Notes: generated by a model not told the origin, from the letters alone. DNA of 64,000 nucleotides from Paenibacillus sp. FSL K6-1096 (GCF_037977055.1 NZ_CP150274.1:7006001-7070000), one strand, 5' to 3'; shown: positions 51,844 to 61,593, numbered from the stretch's first letter. Numbers and translations are program-made.

Positions 51844-52674
51844 ATGATGAATCTGAAGTCAACAACCAAATTAGCAAACGGTGTAGAAATGCCATGGTTT
51901 GGCCTGGGCGTATTCAAGGTTCAGGAGGGCCAGGAGGTCATTGATTCGGTGAAGGCAGCGATCAAGGCCGGGTACAGAAGCATTGACACCGCCTCAGTCT
52001 ACGGCAATGAAGAGGGAGTAGGGCAGGCCATCCGTGAATCCGGGGTCGCGCGTGAAGAGCTGTTCATCACCACCAAGGTGTGGAATAACGAGCAGGGGTA
52101 TGATTCCACGCTGGCTGCGTTTGATCAGAGCTTAAGCAGGCTGGGACTGGATTATGCTGACCTGTATCTGGTGCACTGGCCGATCCGGGCCAAGTACAAG
52201 GATACGTGGCGTGCTCTGGAGAAGCTGTATGCTGACGGCAGAGTGCGGGCGATCGGGGTGTCCAACTTCCAGATTGATCATCTGGAGGATCTGCTGACGG
52301 TGGCTAAGGTGAAGCCGATGGTGAACCAGGTGGAGCTGCATCCGCTGCTCAGCCAGCTGGAGCTTCGTGAATACTGCCAGACGCAGGGCATCCAGATTGA
52401 AGCCTGGGCGCCGCTGGCCCAGGGCCGTCTGCTGGACAATGAGGTCATCGCCGGTATCGCGGCCCGCCACAACAAGACAGTGGCCCAGACCATCCTGCGC
52501 TGGGATATCCAGAACGGCATCGTGACGATTCCGAAGTCGATCAAGGAAGAGCGGATTATCGCCAATGCGGATATTTTTGACTTCGAGCTGTCGGCGGAGG
52601 AGATCAGCCAGATCAATGCGCTGAACCGCGATGAGCGGTTTGGGTCCCATCCGGACCGGTTCAATAACGAGTAA
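51844..52674 (+). CDS. Aldo/keto reductase, YvgN-like glyoxal reductase
   Basis: A 276-aa aldo/keto reductase that uses NADPH to reduce aldehydes such as methylglyoxal. Catalytic Asp and Tyr are in RSIDTASVYGNE, Lys in TTKVWN and His in LVHWPI. The sequence tracks the Bacillus YvgN type closely (GVEMPWFGLGVFKVQ and SIKEERIIANADIFDFEL). I take the ATG at 51844; the frame opens at 51823. It is 39 bp from jetC on the same strand with no terminator between, so it might be read with the Wadjet genes, though a link in function is not expected. Confidence 0.93.
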   Translation: MMNLKSTTKLANGVEMPWFGLGVFKVQEGQEVIDSVKAAIKAGYRSIDTASVYGNEEGVGQAIRESGVAREELFITTKVWNNEQGYDSTLAAFDQSLSRLGLDYADLYLVHWPIRAKYKDTWRALEKLYADGRVRAIGVSNFQIDHLEDLLTVAKVKPMVNQVELHPLLSQLELREYCQTQGIQIEAWAPLAQGRLLDNEVIAGIAARHNKTVAQTILRWDIQNGIVTIPKSIKEERIIANADIFDFELSAEEISQINALNRDERFGSHPDRFNNE

Positions 52675-52800
52675 GCTCTGGCAACTCTTTTGAATAATTA
52701 CTAGATTCGGACCATACACATAAGAGAGATGGAACGTATAAGCCATCCTGTGCGTAACCGATATAGTAAGAGAAGAGTTAAGAGAGCCGGAGGGGTATGA

Positions 52801-54285
52801 ATGAATCGTAAAAGAATACAAACTGTGCTGGCCGCCATGCTGCTCGTTCTATTGCTGCCACTACTTCCGGGTAAGGCCGCTGCTGCGGTGCCTGCCCATT
52901 CGGAAGCCTTCTATGTGAATGACTTCGCGAATGTCATCGATGCCAAAACAGAGAATTATATGGTCAATTACGGTGTGAAGCTGTATCAGAAGACGGGGGC
53001 GCAGGTGGTGCTGGTCACTGTGGACTCTACGAATGGCGTGTCCATGGAGAAGTATGCCACCTCGCTGTTCAATTCCTGGGGAGTCGGCTCGGCGGATAAG
53101 AATAACGGAGTCCTGCTGCTGCTCTCCATCAAGGATGATGATTACTGGGCAGTGCAGGGCAAAGGGCTGAAGGAAGAACTGAGCAACAGCGTGATCTCCG
53201 GGATTCTCTCGGCTTCGCTGGAGCCTGATTTCGCTGCTAAGAAGTATAGCGCCGGTGCGAACAAAACCTACGGTGCCTTCATCCAGAAGCTCGGCGGCAT
53301 CTATTCGGAAACGCTGGGCACGAAGAATTACGTCTCCGATAATGCCGGAGTGTTCAAGCAGGTTACCCGGGATTATCTGAACCAGGCAAGCAACCGTTAC
53401 GCGGCAACCACCGGCAGCGGCATCTATGTGGTGACGGTTAAGAATTCCGGCAAACAGAGCCTGCAGGATTACACCTACACGAAGTTCGCCGGAGTAGCCG
53501 CCGGACCCAGGGATGTGATGCTGGTGCTGGATATCGGCGGAGACAATTATCATGTGCTTCAGGGCAAGTCAGTGGACAACGTACTTACCAATGAGCGGAT
53601 CAGCGAGATTCTGGATGAGGTGCTGGAGCCCAAATTCGCGGCCAAAGATTACGCCGGCGGCGCAACCGGAACGGCGAACGCATTCTACAGCTTCTTTCTG
53701 GCCAGAGCGGATGCCTACCAGTCAGCGGCTGGAGGCAGTAAGCCCGCAGCTTCTGCAGCTGCAGCCTCTTCACCTGCCAAGACGACTGCAACCGTGAAGA
53801 TGGAGCCGGTCTCCAGATCCGCAGGGATGCTGGTCGTGGGGATTTTCCTGGGTGTTATCGTTCTGATCAGCGCCGGCGCAGCTAAACGCAACCGTTATGT
53901 AGCCCGTTACGGGATACGGCTGAACCCGCATAGCCCGCGTAATATCCGGCGCTACGGCGTCTGGACAGGCCAGCCGGGATATGGCTACAGGCAGAGAAGG
54001 ACGTACCGGCGGCCGCATCAGCATAATCATTCGTCTTCGGGCAGCAGTTCATCATCCAGCTTCTGGGGTACCAACTCCGGTGGCGGCGGTTCCTCCAGCG
54101 GCGGCGGAGCGGGTCGCTATTCTTCCCGTGACGACGATGACGATGACCGGAATAGCGGCGGAGGCGGATATTCGTCCGGCGGCGGAGCCGGGCGGTATTC
54201 ATCATCATATGACGATGACGATGATGGCAACTCCGGCGGTGGCGGCAGCGCAAGCAGCGGCGGCGGTGTCGGCAGACACCGGTGA
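52801..54285 (+). CDS. Secreted/membrane protein with two TPM domains
   Basis: A 494-aa protein. Signal peptide 1-29. Two TPM-fold domains in tandem (about 35-170 and 175-305): compare YVNDFANVIDAKTENYMVNY with YVSDNAGVFKQVTRDYLNQA, and both have a VLLLLSIKDDDYWAVQGKG- or VMLVLDIGGDNYHVLQGKS-type strand. Most YgcG relatives have one TPM. One membrane helix lies at about 345-362. The cytoplasmic or wall tail has a basic part (RRTYRRPHQHNH), then Gly/Ser blocks alternating with runs of Asp (DDDDDD and DDDDD). TPM proteins are linked to membrane protein quality control or photosystem repair; role here unknown. Confidence 0.85.
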   Translation: MNRKRIQTVLAAMLLVLLLPLLPGKAAAAVPAHSEAFYVNDFANVIDAKTENYMVNYGVKLYQKTGAQVVLVTVDSTNGVSMEKYATSLFNSWGVGSADKNNGVLLLLSIKDDDYWAVQGKGLKEELSNSVISGILSASLEPDFAAKKYSAGANKTYGAFIQKLGGIYSETLGTKNYVSDNAGVFKQVTRDYLNQASNRYAATTGSGIYVVTVKNSGKQSLQDYTYTKFAGVAAGPRDVMLVLDIGGDNYHVLQGKSVDNVLTNERISEILDEVLEPKFAAKDYAGGATGTANAFYSFFLARADAYQSAAGGSKPAASAAAASSPAKTTATVKMEPVSRSAGMLVVGIFLGVIVLISAGAAKRNRYVARYGIRLNPHSPRNIRRYGVWTGQPGYGYRQRRTYRRPHQHNHSSSGSSSSSSFWGTNSGGGGSSSGGGAGRYSSRDDDDDDRNSGGGGYSSGGGAGRYSSSYDDDDDGNSGGGGSASSGGGVGRHR

Positions 54286-54322
54286 TGTAACCCTACAAAT
54301 AACGGCCAAGTTCTTGAGTGAC

Positions 54323-54418
54323 AACCCGCAGCAGTCTGTTTTTTGCATCTTGCTCAACATAGGCGCAAGCCTGCTTACACTTTGGGCGCAATGATGGATA
54401 AACAGTCTTCTGCGGGTT
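54323..54418. repeat. Imperfect 18-bp inverted repeat
   Basis: AACCCGCAGCAGTCTGTT (54323-54340) pairs with AACAGTCTTCTGCGGGTT (54401-54418), four mismatches, 60-nt loop. The arm core CCCGCAG/CTGCGGG is perfect. It lies in the gap between the TPM gene and the kinase. Could be a read-through barrier or a small non-coding element. No ORF. Confidence 0.6.
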
Positions 54419-54512
54419 TATTTGAATTGCCGAATAATGAGGCGGCTTTCCAGCAGTGCCCTACATCCTAAGCAATGAAGTAAGATAAGCCGATAGCTAA
54501 AGAAAGAAGAAT

Positions 54513-57500
54513 ATGAGTGGGAGAGAGAAACTCTTGGACAATCATTCTTTGAAGCAGCAAATGAAATTGAAGAACTTCTTTATATTGGCGGGAGTATTAT
54601 TAGCGGCTCTATCAGGTTTGCGTATATTGTGGATGGGGTTATTTGGTGATTTACAACATGAGCCTTTAAACAATGGGGAACTCCATTTGCGTGATTGGAA
54701 TGCGGAGGACGGGAAGATTGTTTTGCTTGACGGAGAATGGGAATTCTATCCTTCCCAATGGCTTCAGGATGGAAAAAAGCAGGGGGTGGATGAGCCAAGC
54801 TTGATTCAAGTCCCGGGAGGATGGAATGATGCGATGCATGCGGGGACGTCGACGCCATACGGGTTCGGCTCGTACCGCTTGCGGATCTATGTGAACCCGG
54901 AACAGAAACTGAACTATAGCATTCGTCTGCCAAGCATACGCACTGCATCAGAAGTATACATAAACGGCCGGTTAGTGGCTAATTCCGGGAAGGTAGCAGA
55001 TTCGAAAGAAGGCTCTAATGCCAGGAATCTTCCCTATTATACGTCTTTTACAGCAGATGAAGATGGTGTTATTGACCTCGTGATTCAGGCATCCAATTAT
55101 GTGGATAGCCGGAGCGGCGGCATTGTCCGTTCCGTTAAGTTCGGGTCAGAAAGAGCCATTGCTCAAGAGATTAAGATTTCGGTCTCAATGCAGGTGCTTA
55201 CATCGGTTATCTTTCTGATTCACTCTGCTTATGCGTTTATATTATACCTGCTGGGCAGCAAGCAGAAAAAGCTGCTGTATTTCTCTTTGTTGACATTCTT
55301 GTTGACTCTGAGCAGCACATTAAGCAGTGATGAGAAGCTTTTCCATCAAATCATTTATATAGGAGAATATTGGGATTTTTGGATATCGAATGCGGCTTAT
55401 ATGATTGGAAGCTATGCCTTGCTGGAATGTACCAATCATCGTGAAATCGCCGTGTGGAACAGGATTTATCCTGTGTTCAGAATCTTGATCCTGGGGACCG
55501 CAGGTGCCACGTTATTATTGAGTACGGATCAATTAACCGCAATCTTTCCACTGATCAATCTGCTAGTAGGGATCGCAGTAGTTATTGCCATCATTGCAAT
55601 CTGCAGAACAGTGGTCAAGGACATGAGAGGGAATTTACTATTATTATTCTCTATTCTGGCATTAATTCATCATGTGATTTGGATGCTTTTCTGGCGGGAG
55701 AAAGGGTATAGCATTGTATTTTATCCGTTCGACCTGGTGATTTCAATGGGATGCTTGGCCTCCGTATGGTTCAAAAATTATTTCAATATGTATAAGAACA
55801 CGAACGAGCTTGCAACAGCCTTGCAAAGAATGAATGATCATAAAGATCAATTCCTGGCGAATACCTCACATGAATTCAGAAATCCGCTTCATAGCATCCT
55901 CAACCTGGCGCAATCCATTCAGAGGAGGGAAGGGGCTGTTATGCAGGACAGAAGCATTAAAGAACTTGAAACTATCTATTCAGTAGGACGCCGCTTGAAC
56001 TTGATTTTAAACGATTTAATGGATGTAATGAGCTTGCGGGAAGGAAATCCCCGTATTCACCTGCAAGTTATACCCATTCAGCCGATCGTCACAGGAGTCA
56101 TCGATATGCTGCAAGTAAATGCGGAAGCAAAGTCTATAACCATTACCAATCTGATTCCAGAAGACTTCCCGCCTGTTCATGCGGACGAGAACCGGATCAT
56201 TCAAATCGTCTTCAATTTAATTCATAATGCTGTGAAATATACAAATGAAGGAGTTATTTCAATTTCTGCTTATCAACAGGCAGGCCGGGCATATATCGTT
56301 ATTGCGGATACTGGAATCGGAATGGATGAATACATGCTTAAACGCGTTTTCCTTCCATATGAGCAAGCCAACACCAAAGAGACTATGATTGAAGGCGGCT
56401 TTGGGCTGGGATTGAGCATAAGCAAACAATTGGTTGAGCTTCACGGTGGAACATTAGAGGCAAAATCTGTTCAAGGAGAGGGAACACAATTGATATTCTC
56501 CTTAAAACTGGCTGATCCGCAGGCGGAGAGTGCGATAACGAAATCCCGTGAAGTCTTGCCACTAGATGTTGTGAACGCTCAGGAACAACTTCCTGTGGAC
56601 ATGACCCGGATGGTTTCGAACCACCCGGCGCTGTTAATTATTGACGATGATCCCGTGAATCTTCAAGTGCTTGAAGCCATCCTGCCGCCAGACGACTATG
56701 CTGTAACAACGACAACGAGTGCCAAACATGCGTTGGCTGTGCTGAATACGCAGGAATGGGATCTGGTCATCTCCGATATTATGATGCCAATGATGTCCGG
56801 GTATGAACTGACACGAAGAATTCGTGAGCAGTACACCTTCACAGAGCTTCCAGTGCTGCTGCTTACGGCACGAAGCCAGCCGCAGGATATTCAAAGCGGT
56901 TATCAGGCTGGAGCAAATGATTATGTAACGAAGCCGGTGGAGGCAATAGAACTTAAATTGAGAATAAAGGCGCTAATTACAATTAAACAATCAATCCGGG
57001 AGCAGCTGCGGTTAGAGGCAGGATGGCTGCAAGCGCAAATTCAGCCTCATTTTTTGTTTAATGCCTTGAATGCTATATCAGCGTTGAGCGATATTAATCT
57101 GGATAAGATGCGTGATTTGCTTGATGAGTTCACTAATTATTTGCGTAATAAATTTAAATTTCACAACATGGACAGTCTTGTTCCGGTTGAAGAGGAATTA
57201 AGTTTAGTGCGTTCTTATTTGTATATTGAACAGGTCCGGTATGAAGATAGGCTGCAGGTTATTTGGAAAATGGATGATTATGGAAGCCTTAGAGTCCCGT
57301 TTCTCTCCATTCAGCCTCTTGTTGAGAATGCCATTAAACATGGAATCATGAAGCGTAAGCGCGGGGGCAGCATTCAGATACGAATCACAGTTATGAAGAC
57401 GCATGCAGAGATTACTGTTGAGGATGACGGGGATGGAATGAATGAGTTACAGTTGCAACGAATACTGGAGAGAAATCCAGACAGTAGTTCCGGCGTCGGA

Positions 57501-57632
57501 TTAATCAACACGGATCAGCGCCTTAAAAGGCATTTCGGGACGGGCCTTAATATCCTAAGCACGCCGGATGAAGGAACAGCAGTAACATTTCAAGTTCCGC
57601 TAAAAAGGGAAGAAGGGAGTAAAAAATTATGA
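54513..57632 (+). CDS. Hybrid sensor kinase: 7TM sensor-HK-receiver-LytS-type HK
   Basis: A 1039-aa kinase. Order: N-terminal helix (about 20-42), extracytoplasmic beta-sandwich sensor (about 60-220), seven membrane helices (about 228-420), HisKA with His near 451 in ANTSHEFRNPLHS, ATPase domain (about 535-675, G boxes DTGIGM and GFGLGLSI), receiver (about 705-825, Asp near 755 in VISDIMMPMMSG), and a second kinase of the LytS type with His near 846 in QIQPHFLFNALN and its own ATPase domain (GDGMN). So two transmitter modules flank one receiver. Start uncertain: ATG 54513 has a weak site, TTG 54534 has GGGAG. ATGA overlap with the next gene. Visibly AT-richer than upstream genes. No separate response regulator follows. 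Confidence 0.88.
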   Translation: MSGREKLLDNHSLKQQMKLKNFFILAGVLLAALSGLRILWMGLFGDLQHEPLNNGELHLRDWNAEDGKIVLLDGEWEFYPSQWLQDGKKQGVDEPSLIQVPGGWNDAMHAGTSTPYGFGSYRLRIYVNPEQKLNYSIRLPSIRTASEVYINGRLVANSGKVADSKEGSNARNLPYYTSFTADEDGVIDLVIQASNYVDSRSGGIVRSVKFGSERAIAQEIKISVSMQVLTSVIFLIHSAYAFILYLLGSKQKKLLYFSLLTFLLTLSSTLSSDEKLFHQIIYIGEYWDFWISNAAYMIGSYALLECTNHREIAVWNRIYPVFRILILGTAGATLLLSTDQLTAIFPLINLLVGIAVVIAIIAICRTVVKDMRGNLLLLFSILALIHHVIWMLFWREKGYSIVFYPFDLVISMGCLASVWFKNYFNMYKNTNELATALQRMNDHKDQFLANTSHEFRNPLHSILNLAQSIQRREGAVMQDRSIKELETIYSVGRRLNLILNDLMDVMSLREGNPRIHLQVIPIQPIVTGVIDMLQVNAEAKSITITNLIPEDFPPVHADENRIIQIVFNLIHNAVKYTNEGVISISAYQQAGRAYIVIADTGIGMDEYMLKRVFLPYEQANTKETMIEGGFGLGLSISKQLVELHGGTLEAKSVQGEGTQLIFSLKLADPQAESAITKSREVLPLDVVNAQEQLPVDMTRMVSNHPALLIIDDDPVNLQVLEAILPPDDYAVTTTTSAKHALAVLNTQEWDLVISDIMMPMMSGYELTRRIREQYTFTELPVLLLTARSQPQDIQSGYQAGANDYVTKPVEAIELKLRIKALITIKQSIREQLRLEAGWLQAQIQPHFLFNALNAISALSDINLDKMRDLLDEFTNYLRNKFKFHNMDSLVPVEEELSLVRSYLYIEQVRYEDRLQVIWKMDDYGSLRVPFLSIQPLVENAIKHGIMKRKRGGSIQIRITVMKTHAEITVEDDGDGMNELQLQRILERNPDSSSGVGLINTDQRLKRHFGTGLNILSTPDEGTAVTFQVPLKREEGSKKL

Positions 57633-58147
57633 AGCTATCTATCACCGTCCGCCGGATGCGCTCCGAAGACATTGCAAGAATACATGAGGGCCTGGCCCCG
57701 CATGATGTCAGCAAACCACTAAGCTATATTGAACAGTGCTGGCGAGAAAATGAGCAAGAAGAACAGCGCCTCACCCTTATCGCTTGGCAGGGAAGTGAGT
57801 TTGCCGGCTGGGGACATGTCGTGTATGCGTCCAGCTATCCTTATTTTGCGGAGAAGCGTATTCCCGAGATTCAGAATCTCGATGTGGTTCCCCCTTTGCG
57901 CAAATGCGGCATTGGCAGTGTGTTAATGGAGGCGCTTGAGGCTGAAGTATTCGCCAGGTATGATTCGGTCGGCATCGGATTCGGACTATATGACAGCTAC
58001 GGTACGGCCCAAAGGCTGTACGTCAAACGGGGTTATATCCCGGATGGGCGGGGACTCATGTACGATAACCAGCCCGTGGTTCCCGGAAGCCAGGTGTGGG
58101 TGGATGATGAGCTTACTTTATTTTTGGTGAAATCAAGGCAGCGCTAG
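57629..58147 (+). CDS. GNAT acetyltransferase
   Basis: A 172-aa GNAT-family N-acetyltransferase. The acetyl-CoA motif is the LDVVPPLRKCGIGSVLMEAL stretch. No clear substrate specificity. Start overlaps the kinase stop as ATGA, so it is translationally coupled to it, an odd pairing for a sensor kinase. Confidence 0.85.
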   Translation: MKLSITVRRMRSEDIARIHEGLAPHDVSKPLSYIEQCWRENEQEEQRLTLIAWQGSEFAGWGHVVYASSYPYFAEKRIPEIQNLDVVPPLRKCGIGSVLMEALEAEVFARYDSVGIGFGLYDSYGTAQRLYVKRGYIPDGRGLMYDNQPVVPGSQVWVDDELTLFLVKSRQR

Positions 58148-58162
58148 ATGTTATTCTTAATA

Positions 58163-58206
58163 CAGCGGCAGTCAGGGCGTTTGGGTCCGGGCGGCCGCTG
58201 TTTTGG
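58163..58206 (+). terminator. Intrinsic terminator after GNAT gene
   Basis: CAGCGGC (58163-58169) pairs with GCCGCTG (58194-58200), followed by TTTTGG. The stem encloses 24 nt with partial further pairing. Confidence 0.65.
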
Positions 58207-58221
58207 TATGGGGTGCCACCG

Positions 58222-58626
58222 TTACAAGCTTTGCAGGAAATCGTAATATTGGTTGTCAAAGTAAACCACGAACAGATTTTTCACGGGACTGGTTCTGGGG
58301 GCTACCACGTAATCGATTAGGGCCGATTTTTCATTGTATTCACTATGTGCCTTTACAGCAGCATCAGCAGAATCGTACACATAAATTACCATGATATTTC
58401 CGTTGTTCAGCTCAAGCGTCTTCGGCTCAACCCCGTTGAGGACCAGATTAGATTTTTCGGAGCTTTCTTCGGGCTGTAATTTAAGCTTCTTCAGGGACCG
58501 GATCACATCTTCATAAGCGACGATGTTTTTATTCGCGGGCGGTTGATCATTGCTGGAGGCGAAGGAACAACCAGCGATTAGAACGACAATGACTAATGGC
58601 AGCAGCCACGCAAAAGCACGTTTCAT
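58222..58626 (-). CDS. Small lipoprotein of unknown function
   Basis: A 134-aa lipoprotein. The signal peptide ends in LIAGC (Cys20). The mature part is a short Ser/Asn linker and an alpha/beta domain of about 95 residues with YEDVIRSLKKLKLQPEE and NIMVIYVYDSADAAVKA. I do not recognise the family. AAGGAG precedes the ATG. Confidence 0.85.
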   Translation of the reverse strand: MKRAFAWLLPLVIVVLIAGCSFASSNDQPPANKNIVAYEDVIRSLKKLKLQPEESSEKSNLVLNGVEPKTLELNNGNIMVIYVYDSADAAVKAHSEYNEKSALIDYVVAPRTSPVKNLFVVYFDNQYYDFLQSL

Positions 58627-58667
58627 ATATAGATCAGCTCCTTTTCCTAACTTAGTATGTACGGCAT

Positions 58668-59615
58668 CTAACTGTATTTCCTGTTTGTGTCTGTCAACGC
58701 ATTCTCCCGGATCGTATTCAACTCTTCAGCGCTGAACAATCCGGCCTGGTACAGATTGATGAACTCATCTGACACACTCTGGTCAAAAATAATCATATCA
58801 TCGCTGTTCAGCGTGACCTTAACGCCATAATCGTAAAGTTTGCGGATCGGATGTGACGAATAACTGGCCACCCGGGAGAGCATCAAATTGCTTGTGGGGC
58901 ACACGTTCAGTTGGATGCGATGATCCGCCAGCCAGTTCATGATCTCTGGAGAATCCGCGGCTGCAATTCCGTGCTGCACCTGATCTAGCTCCAGTTCCTC
59001 TACCGCCTGCTTCACCAGATCGGATGTCCCAAACTCTCCAACATGCGCTTTTAGAATCAGCCCCTTGTCCTTCGCCATGCGGAACACCCGTTTAAACCCG
59101 GGAACAGCAAGCTCATCTCCGAAGATGTCGAGGGATTTGAAATAATTATGCTCCAGATATTGTTCCAGCTTCTCACAGGTTGCTTGGATCGGCGTATGGG
59201 TGAGGAAGGCAAGCTCCGGGACAAAATGAAGCTCTGGCGCAAACCGCCGGTGGATGCTCTGGATCGTCTGAATCAGTGCTGCTATAGAGCCATCGAACCA
59301 CTCTTCTTCTCCTATGGTCACACTCATATGCAGTAATTGAACCCCGTCTGTCTTCGCTTGGACAAAAGCTGCCTCAATCCGCTTCTCATAACCGCTCCGC
59401 CCGGGCAGTAAAGGCTTGATGTGGCGGGCATTCCACCGGTTCATCTCCCCAAGATCCGTAAAGGTGGGACATTCCGGTATTGCTGTACCGCACCAGGCTG
59501 TAATGTAGCGTTTGTTGCCACCCCGGGTGATATGGTTGTGCAGATCGCCTTTGGGCACTTGCCGGACCCCTTCCAGATCGTTCTCTTCCAACGCTGTGAT
59601 GAACTGCTGTTTCAT
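58668..59615 (-). CDS. Adenosine deaminase-like amidohydrolase
   Basis: A 315-aa amidohydrolase of the adenosine deaminase fold. Metal ligands His26 and His28 in KGDLHNHI, the HVGEFG block (HAGE in classical ADA) with catalytic Glu, QHGIAA, and the SDDMIIF Asp pair. Spacing is like ADA but residues around the substrate pocket differ from classical ADA, so a related nucleoside or aminofutalosine-type substrate is possible. Strong AGGAGG site. Alone on the minus strand between unknown genes. Confidence 0.88.
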   Translation of the reverse strand: MKQQFITALEENDLEGVRQVPKGDLHNHITRGGNKRYITAWCGTAIPECPTFTDLGEMNRWNARHIKPLLPGRSGYEKRIEAAFVQAKTDGVQLLHMSVTIGEEEWFDGSIAALIQTIQSIHRRFAPELHFVPELAFLTHTPIQATCEKLEQYLEHNYFKSLDIFGDELAVPGFKRVFRMAKDKGLILKAHVGEFGTSDLVKQAVEELELDQVQHGIAAADSPEIMNWLADHRIQLNVCPTSNLMLSRVASYSSHPIRKLYDYGVKVTLNSDDMIIFDQSVSDEFINLYQAGLFSAEELNTIRENALTDTNRKYS

Positions 59616-59649
59616 GCCGTTGTCCTCCTATGGTTTGGGTTTCAAACAA

Positions 59650-60180
59650 CTAACCAAGAGCAATATCATCATACGGTACGTACCTGTCAGGCTGAATTTC
59701 TGCATACACTCTCAGATGTGTCACTGTCCAGACTGGGAAAGGTGTTAATTCTGTTTTTGCGAGTGCTTCCATCTCTAAGAGTTCAGTATCCTTCATACCC
59801 CATCGGGTCTGGCCTAAGGTCAGGTGAGGGAGGTAGCTATCCAGTTCAAAATAACGGGTGATCAGCTCAGGCGGCGGAGAGACGGCTTTAACCAGACTTC
59901 TGTGCAATTCTAATAACTGCTGTGACTGCACACCTAAGCCTATAACAGAATCCCCAAGGAATATCGGTGAAGTCAATGATAACTCAAACTTTGTAAAAGT
60001 TGAGCAAGCCTTTTTTACATACTGCATCCAATCTAAATCTGAATACAAACCGCCCTGAGATTTTACAGTAATATGAGGTTCAACAATCTGTGACAGGCAG
60101 TTGCTAGGCCAGTGGTTTTGAAACTGGAGGATTTTTGCGGAATATTCAGGTGGCGGCACGATGCCTATAAAATATTGCAA
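59650..60180 (-). CDS. 2H phosphoesterase / 2'-5' RNA ligase-like
   Basis: A 176-aa 2H phosphoesterase with the two HxT motifs PHITVK (about residue 35) and PHLTLG (about 117). Relatives act as RNA ligases or cyclic phosphodiesterases. The open frame begins with a GTG at 60189, but AAAGGTG sits just there. The TTG at 60180 (then QYFIGIVPPP), six bases after that site, is a better start. AT-rich gene. Confidence 0.85.
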   Translation of the reverse strand: MQYFIGIVPPPEYSAKILQFQNHWPSNCLSQIVEPHITVKSQGGLYSDLDWMQYVKKACSTFTKFELSLTSPIFLGDSVIGLGVQSQQLLELHRSLVKAVSPPPELITRYFELDSYLPHLTLGQTRWGMKDTELLEMEALAKTELTPFPVWTVTHLRVYAEIQPDRYVPYDDIALG

Positions 60181-60360
60181 TCCTATCACCTTTCTTTTTT
60201 ATTACGTATATATTGGGATAACTTCACTCTACCACGGTTTACAATTTATGGACACAGAGTTAAACAAACTGAAACTTTTAAACTGGCAGATTCGTCTATT
60301 ATGGATGTTGTGAGTGACAAGAACTAACTATTATGAGTTTGTTTAGGGAGGATTTCAGAA

Positions 60361-61485
60361 GTGAGCTCTTTACCACAACGTTCCACTGTCCGCAGGAAGA
60401 AGAAGCCGGCGCCGAAGCCGAAGCGTAAGAAAAGAGGGTTCTTCCGCACACTTTTCAGAGTGTTCATGTTCTGCATCATATTGCTGATCGCCGCCGGGGG
60501 CTGGCTGTATTTCGCGCCGTCTGCCAAGAATACCCGCTTTCTGATCGCGGATACGCTGATTACGACCCAGCACCGGCACTGGGCCAAATATATCATCGGG
60601 GAAGATGAGCTGCAGCACCGGGTCAGTGATTACACGAAACGGTTCGAGGAGATGGGCGACGAGGTAGATACCCATGAGATCGCGCCGGAGCCGGAGACTG
60701 TAGTTGAGCAGAAGCCGCTTGTCCAGATTGAAGAGGTTACGGGCAGCGGGTACAGCGGTTATGTAATGATTGTGAATGATCCCAAGAAGGTGCGGCTGGG
60801 TGTGCCAAGCAAAATCGGGTCCGGTGAAAAGGTGTCCAGCATGGTCGCGCGGACGGGGGCAATCGCCGGGGTGAACGGCGGCGGCTTCGCCGACCCAAAC
60901 TGGAAGGGCAATGGCTTCAAGCCGATTGGCGTAGTGATCTCGCAAGGCAAGCTGTTCTATAACGGCTTGGGCGGCAAGAAGTCCACGCAGATTGTCGGCA
61001 TCGATAAGGAAGGCAAGATGATTGCCGGGAATTACACCCTGGAGCAGCTCAGCAAAATGGGCGTGCAGGAGGCGGTGACTTTTCAGCCGCGGATTATCGT
61101 GAACGGCAAGGGCCAGATCAAGAATGCAGCGGAAGGCTGGGGCATTGCGCCAAGAACGGCGATGGGGCAACGCGCAGACGGTGCGCTATTATTCGTTGTA
61201 ATCGACGGGCGGCAGCCGGGCTACAGCATCGGGGCGAACCTCTATGATGTACAGCAGATTATGCTGAAGCATGGAGCGGTCATCGCAGCCAATCTGGATG
61301 GCGGCTCATCGACCGTGCTGGTGAAGGACAACGAGATCGTCAACAAGCCGTCTTCGCAATACGGGGAACGTTATCTGCCTACGGCATTCCTGGTGTTTGA
61401 GGACCCGGAGAATGCGAAGATCAAGAACATCTGGGAAGGGCTCGACCCGGCCAAGATCGATGCAGGCAAAAAGCGCACCCAATAG
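60361..61485 (+). CDS. Phosphodiester glycosidase (NAGPA-like) membrane-anchored protein
   Basis: A 374-aa protein with a basic N-terminus (RRKKKPAPKPKRKKRG), one membrane helix (about 33-52), and an extracytoplasmic phosphodiester glycosidase domain (about 115-365) as in NAGPA. Key segments: GAIAGVNGGGFADP, IAPRTAMGQ, VVIDGRQPG, and NLDGGSSTVL. Relatives cleave GlcNAc-1-phosphodiester bonds, which here could be in teichoic acid or wall polymers. GTG start set by GGGAGG. Confidence 0.88.
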   Translation: MSSLPQRSTVRRKKKPAPKPKRKKRGFFRTLFRVFMFCIILLIAAGGWLYFAPSAKNTRFLIADTLITTQHRHWAKYIIGEDELQHRVSDYTKRFEEMGDEVDTHEIAPEPETVVEQKPLVQIEEVTGSGYSGYVMIVNDPKKVRLGVPSKIGSGEKVSSMVARTGAIAGVNGGGFADPNWKGNGFKPIGVVISQGKLFYNGLGGKKSTQIVGIDKEGKMIAGNYTLEQLSKMGVQEAVTFQPRIIVNGKGQIKNAAEGWGIAPRTAMGQRADGALLFVVIDGRQPGYSIGANLYDVQQIMLKHGAVIAANLDGGSSTVLVKDNEIVNKPSSQYGERYLPTAFLVFEDPENAKIKNIWEGLDPAKIDAGKKRTQ

Positions 61486-61593
61486 CCGAAAGCTGCTGTA
61501 GATTAGATGTGGCAGGTATGCTAGGATAACAAGTACATTGTGATGTAGATGAAACTGTTGGCGAATGCCTTGATTTTTGAGGGGGGGAAAGGT

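Noticed and set aside
61486..61593. S-box (SAM) riboswitch before the LysR/MetE-like pair
   Set aside because: The gap is too short and lacks the conserved SAM-I elements.
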